In this document: in pieces, positions 28,894-38,061 of the stretch | Layout: every line of letters begins with the position of its first letter | Position numbering within the stretch: position 1 is the first letter of the stretch | Assembly: GCF_016093545.1 (NCBI RefSeq) | Contig: NZ_JADKYX010000004.1 | Span: 310,001-374,000 of the forward strand | Length of the DNA stretch: 64,000 nt | Source: Massilia rhizosphaerae | GTDB taxonomy: Bacteria; Pseudomonadota; Gammaproteobacteria; Burkholderiales; Burkholderiaceae_D | Direction: 5' to 3' | Translations under genes and position numbers: made by a program | The notes under the pieces: generated by a model | What the model was told of the DNA's origin: nothing | What the model saw: only the letters and a program-made list of their open reading frames with translations | The model's database searches: none

Positions 28894-31290
28894 TCATTTG
28901 ATGCAGACGGCGCGCACCATCTTGATGTCGGTGACGCCGTCCAGGATCTTTTCGATGCCGTCCATTTTCAGGGTCAGCATGCCGTCTTCCAGCGCGGCCG
29001 CGAGCAGCTCGGCCACGCGCGCGTGCTCGGTCAGGAGGCGCTTGACGCGCTCGCTGCCCAGCATCAGCTCATGCAGCCCCACGCGTCCGCGGTATCCCTT
29101 GTTGCATTCGGCGCAGCCGACCGCGCGGTACAGCGTGAAGCGGCCTTCGGCGTCCCCGTGGCGTGCGCGCCAGCCGGCGAGAACGTCCGCGCGCGCGGCC
29201 TCCGGATCGGCCACGTAGGCCGCCTGGGCGCGCAATTCCTCGCAATATTCGTCGAGCAGCGCTTCCACTTCGGCGTCGTCGGGGTGGTAGGCCTCGCGGC
29301 ACGCGGTGCACAGGCGGCGCGCCAGGCGCTGCGCGAGGATGCCCAGCAGGGCGTCGGCAAAATTGAACGGGTCCATCCCCATGTCGAGCAGGCGCACGAC
29401 GGATTCCGGCGCGCTGTTCGTGTGCAGCGTCGAGAACACTAGGTGGCCCGTCAGCGACGCTTCGATGCCGGTGCTGACTGTCTCGCGGTCGCGCATCTCG
29501 CCGACCATGATCACGTCCGGGTCGGCGCGCAGGAAGGCGCGCATGACGGTCGCGAAATCGAGGCCGGTCTTGCGGTTGACCTGCACCTGGCGCAGGCCCT
29601 TCTGGGTGATCTCGACCGGATCCTCGGCCGTCCAGATCTTCGTCTCCGGCGTGTTCAGGTGGGCCAGGATCGAGTGCAGGGTCGTCGTCTTGCCCGAGCC
29701 AGTCGGCCCGCACACGAAGAACAGCCCGTACGGTTTGCCGACGGCGGATTTCAGGCGGTCCAGGTTGTGCGGCAGGACGCCCAGCTTGTCGAGCGGGATC
29801 GGCTCGCCGGCCTGCAGGATGCGCATCACGATGTCCTCGACGCCGCCGCTGGACGGGATCGTCGCCACGCGCAGCTCGATGTCGAGCGGGCCGTACTTGC
29901 GGAAGCGGATCTTGCCGTCCTGCGGCTTGCGCCGCTCGGAGATGTCGAGGTCGCACATGATTTTCACGCGCGCGACGAGGGCGTTGCGGTAGCTGGCCGG
30001 GATCTCGATGTACGGCACGAGTACGCCGTCCTTGCGGAAGCGCACGCCCGTCTTGCCGCGCCCCGGCTGCGGTTCGATGTGGATGTCGGACGCGCCCTGG
30101 CGGTACGCGTCGACGATGATCCGGTTGAGCAGCTTGACCAGTTCGTTCTCGACGGCGGCCGAGACGTCGGTCCCGCCGCCTTCCGCGTCCTCGTCCGGAT
30201 CGCCGTCCTCGTCCAGGTGCGACAGCAGTTCGCCGACGCTCGCGTCGTCGACGACCGGGCCGCCGAAGAACTGGGCGACGGTCAGGCGCAGGTCGTGCCG
30301 GGTCGTCACGCGCCAGGCGAAGCGCGCGCGCTTGAACACCTGCGCCGCGATGTGGCTGGCGGCCACGCGTTCCGGGTCCAGCGCCATCAGCACGAGACCG
30401 TCGGGACCGTCCTCCAGCGGCAACCAGCCGTGTTCGAGCGCGTACTGCTGCTTCAGGTTGCGCAGCAGCTCGACGGGTTTCACGCGCTCGGCGCGGAACG
30501 GTTCGTACGGCAGGCCGGTGGTGTCGGACAGCGCCTGCCCGAGCTGCGCGGGCTTGAGGCGGAAGTCGGCCAGCAGGACGTCTTCGATGTCGGCGTCGCG
30601 CTCGCGCGCGAGGCGCGTGGCCTGCTCCAGTTCCTGCGGCGTCAACAGGGCCTGCGCCACGAGGCCGTCGTAGCGGCCGCGCGGCAGCGGCGCACGCAGG
30701 CGCTGGCTGAGCGCGACGGACAAGGTCTCGCACAACTGCTTCACGCCCTCCAGGCACAGTGGCGGGAACGGGCCGCCCGCGCGGTGGTTGATGAACTGGA
30801 CGACGCCCAGCAGGGCGCCGCCCGGTTCGGCCGACGGCGCGACGAGCGGCGCGACCAGCATCTCGCGCGTGCGGTAGCCGGTTTTCTGGTCGACGCCGCG
30901 CTGGAAACGCAGATTGGGCGCCAGGCGCCGCAGCTCGGCCTCGTCGTAGACGTCGGCGATGTTGACGGTCTGGCGCGTCTGGCCGACGAAGCCGGCGACG
31001 GAGTTGGGGCCGATCGGCAGCTTCAACTCGCGGAACGACGACAGGCCGGTCTTGACCTTGGCGATGAGGGCGTCCTGCTCGGGCGTCACGACGTACAAGG
31101 TGAAGCGGTCGCTGTCGAACAGGTCGCAGAAATCCAGGCCCAGGTCGAGCATGATCTGGTCCAGGTTGGCGGTGGCGTGGATGCGCGTGGAGATCGCCTG
31201 CAGCCGGCGCTGGAAGTCGAGGCGGCGCTCCGTGTCGCCGGTGGCGCGCCGGTCGCCCTTGCGCTGGTCGACGAAATCCGCGCTCATCAT
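28894..31290 (-). CDS. GAF-domain GspE/PilB-family secretion ATPase
   Basis: The 798-residue protein joins an N-terminal GAF domain (about 25-190) to a GspE N-terminal domain (about 205-345) and a secretion ATPase core. Walker A is GPTGSGKT at 528-535, the Asp box and Walker B lie around DPDVIMVGEMRD, and the C-terminal zinc site has two CxxC pairs (CTAC and CAEC). Such ATPases power type II secretion or type IV pilus extension, but no other pilus or secretion gene is adjacent. The GAF motif NIADVYDE...DQKTGYRT resembles cyclic-nucleotide-binding GAF domains. Its ATG overlaps the stop of the MBL gene (ATGA, 31287-31290), so the two are coupled. Confidence 0.88.
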   Translation of the reverse strand: MMSADFVDQRKGDRRATGDTERRLDFQRRLQAISTRIHATANLDQIMLDLGLDFCDLFDSDRFTLYVVTPEQDALIAKVKTGLSSFRELKLPIGPNSVAGFVGQTRQTVNIADVYDEAELRRLAPNLRFQRGVDQKTGYRTREMLVAPLVAPSAEPGGALLGVVQFINHRAGGPFPPLCLEGVKQLCETLSVALSQRLRAPLPRGRYDGLVAQALLTPQELEQATRLARERDADIEDVLLADFRLKPAQLGQALSDTTGLPYEPFRAERVKPVELLRNLKQQYALEHGWLPLEDGPDGLVLMALDPERVAASHIAAQVFKRARFAWRVTTRHDLRLTVAQFFGGPVVDDASVGELLSHLDEDGDPDEDAEGGGTDVSAAVENELVKLLNRIIVDAYRQGASDIHIEPQPGRGKTGVRFRKDGVLVPYIEIPASYRNALVARVKIMCDLDISERRKPQDGKIRFRKYGPLDIELRVATIPSSGGVEDIVMRILQAGEPIPLDKLGVLPHNLDRLKSAVGKPYGLFFVCGPTGSGKTTTLHSILAHLNTPETKIWTAEDPVEITQKGLRQVQVNRKTGLDFATVMRAFLRADPDVIMVGEMRDRETVSTGIEASLTGHLVFSTLHTNSAPESVVRLLDMGMDPFNFADALLGILAQRLARRLCTACREAYHPDDAEVEALLDEYCEELRAQAAYVADPEAARADVLAGWRARHGDAEGRFTLYRAVGCAECNKGYRGRVGLHELMLGSERVKRLLTEHARVAELLAAALEDGMLTLKMDGIEKILDGVTDIKMVRAVCIK

Positions 31291-32189
31291 AACGTCACTT
31301 CCAGGCCTTCGTATGCGAGTTTCACGACCAGGCCGTCCAGGCGGTCGTGCCAGCGCGCGAGCGCCTGTGCGAACACGGCTTCCAGCTCGTCGTCGGAGCG
31401 GGTCGGCTCGTGGTGGGTGCAGTACAGGCTGCGCGCCCCGACCTTGAGCGCCAGCGCGATGGCGGCGTCGAACGTGCCGTGGCCCCAGCCCTGCTTGGCC
31501 GGGTATTCCTCGCGCGTGTACGAGCAGTCGGCGATCAGGGCGTCGACGCCTTCCATGGCGCGTTCGATCTCCTGCTCGCGCCGTTCGATCTCGAGCTGCG
31601 CCGCGGCGTGTTCCGCGCTGCCGGGCGCCTGCGGATTGAAGAACGGTTCATGGTCGCCCGTGAAGAACACGGCGCGGCCGTTGCATTCGACGCGGTAGCC
31701 GAGGTTCGTGACGGGATGGTGCATCACGACGTTGTGCACCACCACGTCGCCCACCGCGTGCGGCACGCCGACGTCCAGCGTGCGGTAGTCGATGACGGCG
31801 TCCATGTGTTCTTCGCTGACGGGAAAGTAGCTGTTCTGCAGCTGCACGCCCATCACGTGCTCGATGCCCTGGCCCGTGACATGGTCGTGGGCGCCGTGCA
31901 GGCAGACGCGCGAGCCTTTCACGAACAGCGGCGTGAAGAAGGGCAGGCCGTGGATGTGGTCCCAGTGGCTGTGCGTGATGAAGATGTTCGCGACCACGGG
32001 GGCGCCGTCCTGCGCGCGGCGGCGCATGAGGTCCTGGGCGAGGGCGTAGATGCCCGTGCCGGCGTCGAGCACGACCAGGGTGCCGTCGTCGCCGCGCACT
32101 TCGATGCAGGTGGTGTTGCCGCCGTAACGCACGGTACGCGGCCCGGGGGACGGGATGGATCCGCGCACTCCCCAGAATTTGAATTTCAT
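31287..32189 (-). CDS. MBL-fold metallohydrolase
   Basis: The 300-residue cytosolic protein is a metallo-beta-lactamase-fold hydrolase of the GVRGSIPSPG...YGGNTTC type. The metal motif is HSHWDH, further ligands are in MHHPVTNLGY and FTGDHEP, and the C-terminal half ends with THHEPTRSDDEL. Family members include phosphodiesterases, but the substrate cannot be read from sequence. ATG 32189 is chosen over 32261 because MKFKFWGVRG is the family start. It overlaps the GAF-ATPase gene and is divergent from the HD-GYP gene, with a 226-base shared upstream region. Confidence 0.88.
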   Translation of the reverse strand: MKFKFWGVRGSIPSPGPRTVRYGGNTTCIEVRGDDGTLVVLDAGTGIYALAQDLMRRRAQDGAPVVANIFITHSHWDHIHGLPFFTPLFVKGSRVCLHGAHDHVTGQGIEHVMGVQLQNSYFPVSEEHMDAVIDYRTLDVGVPHAVGDVVVHNVVMHHPVTNLGYRVECNGRAVFFTGDHEPFFNPQAPGSAEHAAAQLEIERREQEIERAMEGVDALIADCSYTREEYPAKQGWGHGTFDAAIALALKVGARSLYCTHHEPTRSDDELEAVFAQALARWHDRLDGLVVKLAYEGLEVTL

Positions 32190-32415
32190 AGAAGTCCCTT
32201 GCTGTGCAGCCCGTCGTCTGCTCATGTTTTCTTGCCGCGGCCCAAGCCTGTTCCGTTGCAATACGTGTCAAATAATAGCGGGATTTTGTAACCGGTCATC
32301 TGAAATTTGCGTTTTCGCATCGATGTGTGTACAGCGGTCTCCAAGGAAGTTACACTGTGTGGGAATTTCAGTCCGGCAATTTTTGTGGCGATCAGGCACG
32401 TCGGATGACAGCGAG

Positions 32416-34047
32416 ATGGACACAATCATGCAAGAGCTCACCCCGACCAATATCGTAGAGCGGCTCGACCTGCTCACGGAGGTCAGCGTCGCCCTCGGCG
32501 ACGGCCACGACATCGACACTTTTCTCGACCGCATCCTCAAGGTCGCGAAAAGCATGACGAATGCCGACGGCGGCACGCTGTACCGGCCGAGCGGCGACGA
32601 GCGCAGCCTGTGCTTCCACATCTGGCTGAACGACTCGCTGGAGATCTACCAGGGCGGCGGCAGCGGCAATGCCATCGACCTGGCGCCGATCCCCCTGTAT
32701 GACCAATATGGCAACAAGAATCTCGCGTCCGTGGCGGCGTACGCGGCCAACTTCCACCAGTCGGTGAACATCGGCGACGTGTACCGGGCCGACGTCTTCA
32801 GTTTCTCGGGCATGCGCGCGTTCGACCAGCGGTTCGGCTACCGGTCGAAGTCCATCCTGACGGTGCCGATGACGGACCACGCGGGCGACCTGGTGGGCGT
32901 GCTCCAGCTGATCAACGCGCTGGACCGGGACACCGGCGAGATCCGTTCGTTTTCCGATACGGACCAGCGTTTCATCGAGGCGCTGGCGGGGCAGGCGGCC
33001 GTGGCGCTCACGAACCAGCAGCTCGTCGTGCAGATGGAAGCGCTGCTCGAGGCCCTCGTCAACCTGATCAACATCGGCATCGACGAAAAATCGCCCTACA
33101 CGGGCCGCCACTGCCAGTTCGTGCCGGAATTGACGATGATGCTGGCCGAGGCCGTGCACGAGACGAACAGCGGCCCGATGGCGGCGTTCCGCATGAGCGA
33201 CGCCGACCGCCGCGAACTGTGGCTCGCGGGCCTGCTGCACGACTGCGGCAAGATCACGACGCCGGTGCACGTCGTCGACAAGGCGACCAAGCTGCAGACG
33301 ATCTTCGACCGCATCCACATGATCGACACGCGCTTCGAGGTGCTGTTGCGCGACGCCGAGATCCGCGCCTTGCGGGCGAAGTGCGCGCCCGGCGCCGACC
33401 ACGCCGCCATCGACGGCGGCCTGGCCGCCGAGCAGGCGCGCCTGCGCGCGGACCGCGATTTCCTGCGCCACGCGAACATCGGCAGCGAGGGCATGTCGCC
33501 CGACGACCAGGAGCGCGTGCGCCGCATCGCCGCCTGGCGCTGGACGGGACCGGACGGCGTGGAGCGCGACTTCCTCGACGAGGACGAGGTGCGCAACCTG
33601 ACCGTGCGCTTCGGGACGCTGAACGACGACGAACGCAAGATCATCAACAACCACATCACGGTCACGATCCGCATGCTCGAATCGCTGCCGTGGCCCAAGC
33701 ACCTGAAGAACGTGCCGGAATACGCGGGCGGCCACCACGAGCGCATGGACGGCAAGGGCTACCCGCGCGGCCTCACGCGCGAGCAGATGTCCGTGCAGGC
33801 GCGCGTGATGGCCATCGCCGACATCTTCGAGGCCCTGACCGCGCGCGACCGTCCTTACAAGAAAGGCAAGACGCTGTCCGAGTCGCTCCACATCCTGGGC
33901 AAGTTCGCGCTCAACGGCCACATCGACCCGGACCTGTTCGACATCTTCGTGCGCCAGAAGGTCTATCTGCACTTCGCCCGCAAGAACCTGGATCCGTCGC
34001 AGATCGACATGGTCGACGAGGCCGCGATCCCGGGCTACGCGCCGTGA
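32416..34047 (+). CDS. GAF and HD-GYP domain protein, putative c-di-GMP phosphodiesterase
   Basis: The 543-residue soluble protein has a GAF domain (about 25-195) and an HD-GYP domain. The HD pair is H275-D276 in LLHDCGK, and HHE at 440-442 with GYP at 448-450 completes the signature of enzymes that hydrolyse cyclic di-GMP. HD and HHE are 165 residues apart, over 100 more than usual, so an extra domain of about 110 residues is inserted. The GAF region has NIGDVYRAD and GYRSKSILTVPM, like the GAF of the neighbouring ATPase. Start at 32416 or 32428; the frame is open to 32155. Its TGA overlaps the GTG start of the cyclase gene. Confidence 0.88.
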   Translation: MDTIMQELTPTNIVERLDLLTEVSVALGDGHDIDTFLDRILKVAKSMTNADGGTLYRPSGDERSLCFHIWLNDSLEIYQGGGSGNAIDLAPIPLYDQYGNKNLASVAAYAANFHQSVNIGDVYRADVFSFSGMRAFDQRFGYRSKSILTVPMTDHAGDLVGVLQLINALDRDTGEIRSFSDTDQRFIEALAGQAAVALTNQQLVVQMEALLEALVNLINIGIDEKSPYTGRHCQFVPELTMMLAEAVHETNSGPMAAFRMSDADRRELWLAGLLHDCGKITTPVHVVDKATKLQTIFDRIHMIDTRFEVLLRDAEIRALRAKCAPGADHAAIDGGLAAEQARLRADRDFLRHANIGSEGMSPDDQERVRRIAAWRWTGPDGVERDFLDEDEVRNLTVRFGTLNDDERKIINNHITVTIRMLESLPWPKHLKNVPEYAGGHHERMDGKGYPRGLTREQMSVQARVMAIADIFEALTARDRPYKKGKTLSESLHILGKFALNGHIDPDLFDIFVRQKVYLHFARKNLDPSQIDMVDEAAIPGYAP

Positions 34048-36272
34048 AGGTGCTGCGCAGGTACGGCGCGCGCTGGGCGCTGGGGCTGGCGCTGACCCTG
34101 GCCGCGCTGGGCTATGTGAAGGACATGTGGAGCAGCGTCGCGATCGCGCGCCAGGACACCATCATCGGCGACCTGCGCATGCGCCTGGAGGCGCCCGAGC
34201 TCGACCAGCGCATCGTGATCGTCGACATCGACACCAAGAGCCTGGGCGAAGTCGGACGTTTTCCCTGGAGCCGCAACGTGCTGGCGCGACTGGTCCACCA
34301 GCTGGCGGACCGCTACCAGGCCGCGGCGATCGGCTTCGACATCTCCTTTCCCGAACCGGACACCAGTTCCGGCTACGCCGTGCTGGACCGCTTGGCGGCG
34401 CACGAGCTGAAGGACGATGCGGGCCTGCGCGCGCAACTGGCCCGGCTGCAGCCGGCGCTCGACTACGACGGCCTGTTCGCCCAGGCCATGCGGGGACGGC
34501 CCGTGGTGCTGGGCTATAACCTGGCGACCGTGAAGCGGGGCGTGCTGCCGCCGCCCGCGTTCACGGTGGCCGACCTGAAGGGGCACGAACTGGACGCGTA
34601 CAACCCCGCCGGCTACGAGGCCAACCTCGCGCGCCTGCAGGCGGCGGCGCGCGGCGCCGGCAGTTTTACCGCGATCACCGACGACGACGGCATGGTGCGT
34701 TCCAGCGCGCTGCTGCAGCGCATCGGCGACGGCTACTACCCGTCGCTGGCGCTGGCCACGGCCGCCGTGTACCTGAACGCCGGCGCGATCGCGCCGGATT
34801 TCGGCAAGTATGACGCGCACACCGGGGCCGCCGTGGCCATCCGCATGGCCGTGGCGGGCGGCACGCTGTCCATCCCGGTCGGCGAAAACCTGCTCTCGGC
34901 CGTGCAGTTCCGCGGCACCGGCGGCCCGCAGGGCGGGGCGTTCCGCTACGTGTCGGCGGCCGACGTGCTGGCGGGGCGGGTGGCGCCCGACGTGTTGCAG
35001 GGAACGATCGTGCTGGTCGGGACGACGGCGCCCGGCCTGCAGGACTTGCGCGCCACGCCCGTCAACAAGGAATACCCGGGCGTCGAGGTGCACGCGAACG
35101 TCATCAAGTCCATCCTCGACCAGCACTTCAAGACGCATCCCGATTACGCGACGGGCATCGAGCTGGCGCAGGTCCTCGTCTTCGGACTCGCCTTGTCCCT
35201 GCTGCTGCCGGCCCTCGCGCCGCTGCCGGCCGTGCTGGCGTCCGGTGGCGCCTTCGCGGCCGTCGTGGGCCTGAACTGGGTTGCCTACCGCGCGTTCGAC
35301 TGGACGACGAACATGTTCGTCTGCCTGCTCCTGATCGCGCTGCTGTTCGTGCTGAACCTGGCCTGGGGCTGGTTCTTCGAATTCCGCAAGGGCCGCGCGC
35401 TCGTCTCGCGCTTCGGCGAATACGTGGCGCCGGAACTCGTCGCGCAAATGGCCGAGAACCCGGAAGCCTATACGATGGAAGGGGAGAGCCGCGAATTGTC
35501 CGTGATGTTCGTCGACGTGCGCGGCTTCACGACGATCTCGGAAGGCCTGTCGCCCAAGGCGCTGCGCGAATACATCAATCTGTACCTGACCGCGATGTCC
35601 GAGGACATCCGCGCCAGCCACCAGGGCACGCTCGACAAATACATCGGCGACGCCGTGATGGCCTTCTGGGGCGCGCCCGTCACCTTCGCCGACCACGCCA
35701 GCCGCGCCGTCGCCACGTCGCTGCTGATGCAGGCCAGCGCCGCGCGCCTGGACGACGATTTCCAGCGGCGCGGCTGGCCGCCGCTCGCCATCGGCATCGG
35801 CATCAATTCCGGCGTGATGCACGTGGGCGACATGGGCTCGGCGATCCGCCGCGCCTACACCGTGATGGGCGACGCCGTGAACCTCGCCTCGCGCCTGGAA
35901 GGCATCACGAAGGTGTACGGCGTGGGCATCGTCGTGGGTGAGGCGACGCGGCTGGCGGCGCCGGAATTCGTGTACCGCGAGCTGGACCTCGTGCGCGTGA
36001 AGGGCAAGAACGAACCTGTCGCCATCTTCGAGCCGCTCGGCAAGCCGGCCGACGTCGCGCCCGCCGTGCTGGACGAACTGGCCGCGTGGGACGCCGCGCT
36101 GGCCCGCGTGCGCGCGCAGGACTGGGATGCGGCGGCAAGCGCCATCGGGTCGCTGCACGCGGCGCATCCCGGGCGGGCGCTGTATGCCCTGTACCTGGAA
36201 CGCATCGCCCACTGGCGCGCGGCGCCGCCCGGCGACGGCTGGGACGGGGTGACGACGTTCGAGACGAAGTGA
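34044..36272 (+). CDS. CHASE2-domain class III adenylate/guanylate cyclase
   Basis: The 742-residue membrane protein has an N-terminal helix (about 9-27), a periplasmic CHASE2 sensor (about 30-370), three membrane helices (about 372-450) and a class III cyclase domain (about 480-665). Metal-binding aspartates are D491 (FVDVRGF) and D536 (YIGDAVMAF); K532 and T606 sit at the base-recognition positions typical of class IIIb adenylate cyclases, and the transition-state residues N613 and R617 are present. Product is therefore probably cAMP. The start is GTG 34044, overlapping the HD-GYP stop (GTGA), which implies coupled translation. The frame open upstream to 33219 is an artefact. Confidence 0.9.
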   Translation: MKVLRRYGARWALGLALTLAALGYVKDMWSSVAIARQDTIIGDLRMRLEAPELDQRIVIVDIDTKSLGEVGRFPWSRNVLARLVHQLADRYQAAAIGFDISFPEPDTSSGYAVLDRLAAHELKDDAGLRAQLARLQPALDYDGLFAQAMRGRPVVLGYNLATVKRGVLPPPAFTVADLKGHELDAYNPAGYEANLARLQAAARGAGSFTAITDDDGMVRSSALLQRIGDGYYPSLALATAAVYLNAGAIAPDFGKYDAHTGAAVAIRMAVAGGTLSIPVGENLLSAVQFRGTGGPQGGAFRYVSAADVLAGRVAPDVLQGTIVLVGTTAPGLQDLRATPVNKEYPGVEVHANVIKSILDQHFKTHPDYATGIELAQVLVFGLALSLLLPALAPLPAVLASGGAFAAVVGLNWVAYRAFDWTTNMFVCLLLIALLFVLNLAWGWFFEFRKGRALVSRFGEYVAPELVAQMAENPEAYTMEGESRELSVMFVDVRGFTTISEGLSPKALREYINLYLTAMSEDIRASHQGTLDKYIGDAVMAFWGAPVTFADHASRAVATSLLMQASAARLDDDFQRRGWPPLAIGIGINSGVMHVGDMGSAIRRAYTVMGDAVNLASRLEGITKVYGVGIVVGEATRLAAPEFVYRELDLVRVKGKNEPVAIFEPLGKPADVAPAVLDELAAWDAALARVRAQDWDAAASAIGSLHAAHPGRALYALYLERIAHWRAAPPGDGWDGVTTFETK

Positions 36273-36476
36273 CGGTGTGTCGGGCACACAACGCCGCGTC
36301 CGGGCGATCCCCCCATCCCGTGGGGAAGATGCGGAATCCCCGATAATTTTTCTCTCAAGCAAGGAAAACCTGATTACACTCGCAACAAATCGGGGTATTT
36401 TTCCTTTTCAGCGGCATCGTCGCCGCAGGCCCGGGGATGCATGGGCCAGAACAATAACGATATGGTCATCCATCAC

Positions 36477-38051
36477 ATGAAACTACGCTTGGCACGCCTG
36501 ATCGCGGGCTCGGTGCTGGCTGCCGCCGCCGGCGCCGCCTGGGCGGAGGACGCGATCCGGTTCGAGATCAGCCGCTTCGAGGTGAGCGGCAACACGTTGC
36601 TGCCCGCCGCCGAGGTGCAGGCCGCGGTGGCGCCGTACGCCGGCAGGAACCGCGATTTCGGCGACGTCGAGCGCGCGCTGGAGGCGCTCGAGGCGGTGTA
36701 CCACGCGCACGGCTTCAACGTCGTCACCGTCCAGTTGCCCGAACAGGAACTGAACGGCGGCGTCGTGCGCCTGAACGTCATCCAGACGAAGGTGCGCCAG
36801 GTCGAGGTGACGGGCAACCGCTGGTTCTCCGAAGCGAACGTGCGCGCCAGCCTGCCCACCCTGGTGCCGGGCGCGACGCCCAACCTGGACGACGTGTCGC
36901 GCAACCTCAGGCTCGTCAACGAGAACCCGGCCAAGAAAGTGAAACTGAGTCTCGCCGGCTCCGATGCGGACGGCGAGGACGCGGTCGACGCCAAGGTCGA
37001 AGTCGCGGACGAGCGCCCGTGGCGGGTCGTGCTCAACGCCGACAACACGGGCACCGCGTCCACCGGCAAGACCCACGCGGGCGTGCTGCTGCAGCACGCC
37101 GACCTGTGGGGCCGCGACCACGTGGGCACGCTGCAGTACACGACGACGGCCGAGCGCCCGGACCGCGTGGCCGTGTGGGCCGCCGGCTACCACGTGCCGC
37201 TGTACGCGCTGGGCGATTCCGTCGACCTGTTCGCCAGCTATTCGGACGTCGACTCGGGCGCCGTCAACGCCGGCCTGTTCGACCTCGCCGTGAGCGGCAA
37301 GGGCACGGTCTACGGCGGCCGCTACAACCACGTGCTGGCGAAGCGCGGCAACCTGGAAAGCCGCATCGTGTACGGGGTCGACGTCAAGGCCTACCGCAAC
37401 AGCGTGGTCTTCGGCCAGCAGAACTTCGGCAACGACGTCACCGTGCGCCCGCTCTCCATCGGCTATGCGGCCAGCGAGGCGGAGCCCGCCGGCCGGTTCG
37501 ACGTCTCGATCGCCCTGCTGCAGAACGTGCCGGGCGGTTCGCGCGGCGCCGCGGACGATTTCGCGGCCGTGCGCAGCGGCGCCAGGGCCGGCTACCGCAT
37601 GGTGCGCTTCGCGGCCGCCATCGCCAGCGTCGTCGGCGCCGACTGGCAGACGCGCGTGCTGCTGAACGGCCAGTGGACGCACGACGCGCTCGTGCCGGGC
37701 GAGCAGTTCGGCGCCGGCGGCGCGACGACGGTGCGCGGCTTCGGCGAACGCGACCTCGCCACGGACACGGGCATCGTCTCCAACGTCGAGCTGTACACGC
37801 CGGACTTGTGCAACCGCGTCGGTTGGCAATGCCGCGTGCTCGGCTTCTACGACACGGCCTGGGGCGAGCGCAACCGCGCGCTGCCGGGCGAATTGCATCG
37901 CGCCGCGATCTCCAGCACGGGCCTGGGCGTGCGCATCGCGGCGGGCAACGCGGCCAGCGTGCAGCTCGACTACGGCCACGGCATGCACGTCGGCCAGGTG
38001 GCGGCGACCAGCCGGAACAAGCTCCACGTGCGCGTGGCGCTGGCGTATTGA
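36477..38051 (+). CDS. TpsB outer-membrane transporter, ShlB/FhaC/HecB family
   Basis: TpsB proteins are 16-strand outer-membrane pores that export a partner TpsA in two-partner secretion. The 524-residue protein has a signal peptide (1 to about 21, ending AAWAE), POTRA domains (about 24-175, with FEVSGNTLLP and VEVTGNRWFSE), and a beta-barrel ending in the aromatic residue tyrosine (VRVALAY). The conserved barrel motif region FGAGGATTVRGFGE corresponds to the family VRG-[FY] loop signature. ATG 36477 is chosen because it begins the charged signal peptide MKLRLARL. It lies 10 bases before tpsA. Confidence 0.92.
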   Translation: MKLRLARLIAGSVLAAAAGAAWAEDAIRFEISRFEVSGNTLLPAAEVQAAVAPYAGRNRDFGDVERALEALEAVYHAHGFNVVTVQLPEQELNGGVVRLNVIQTKVRQVEVTGNRWFSEANVRASLPTLVPGATPNLDDVSRNLRLVNENPAKKVKLSLAGSDADGEDAVDAKVEVADERPWRVVLNADNTGTASTGKTHAGVLLQHADLWGRDHVGTLQYTTTAERPDRVAVWAAGYHVPLYALGDSVDLFASYSDVDSGAVNAGLFDLAVSGKGTVYGGRYNHVLAKRGNLESRIVYGVDVKAYRNSVVFGQQNFGNDVTVRPLSIGYAASEAEPAGRFDVSIALLQNVPGGSRGAADDFAAVRSGARAGYRMVRFAAAIASVVGADWQTRVLLNGQWTHDALVPGEQFGAGGATTVRGFGERDLATDTGIVSNVELYTPDLCNRVGWQCRVLGFYDTAWGERNRALPGELHRAAISSTGLGVRIAAGNAASVQLDYGHGMHVGQVAATSRNKLHVRVALAY

Positions 38052-38061
38052 GGACATCGTC

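Noticed and set aside
28876..28911. Hairpin GCCGTCTGC/GCAGACGGC at the end of the GAF-ATPase gene
   Set aside because: The stem runs into the last codons of the gene and no T run follows on either strand, so it is not called as a terminator.
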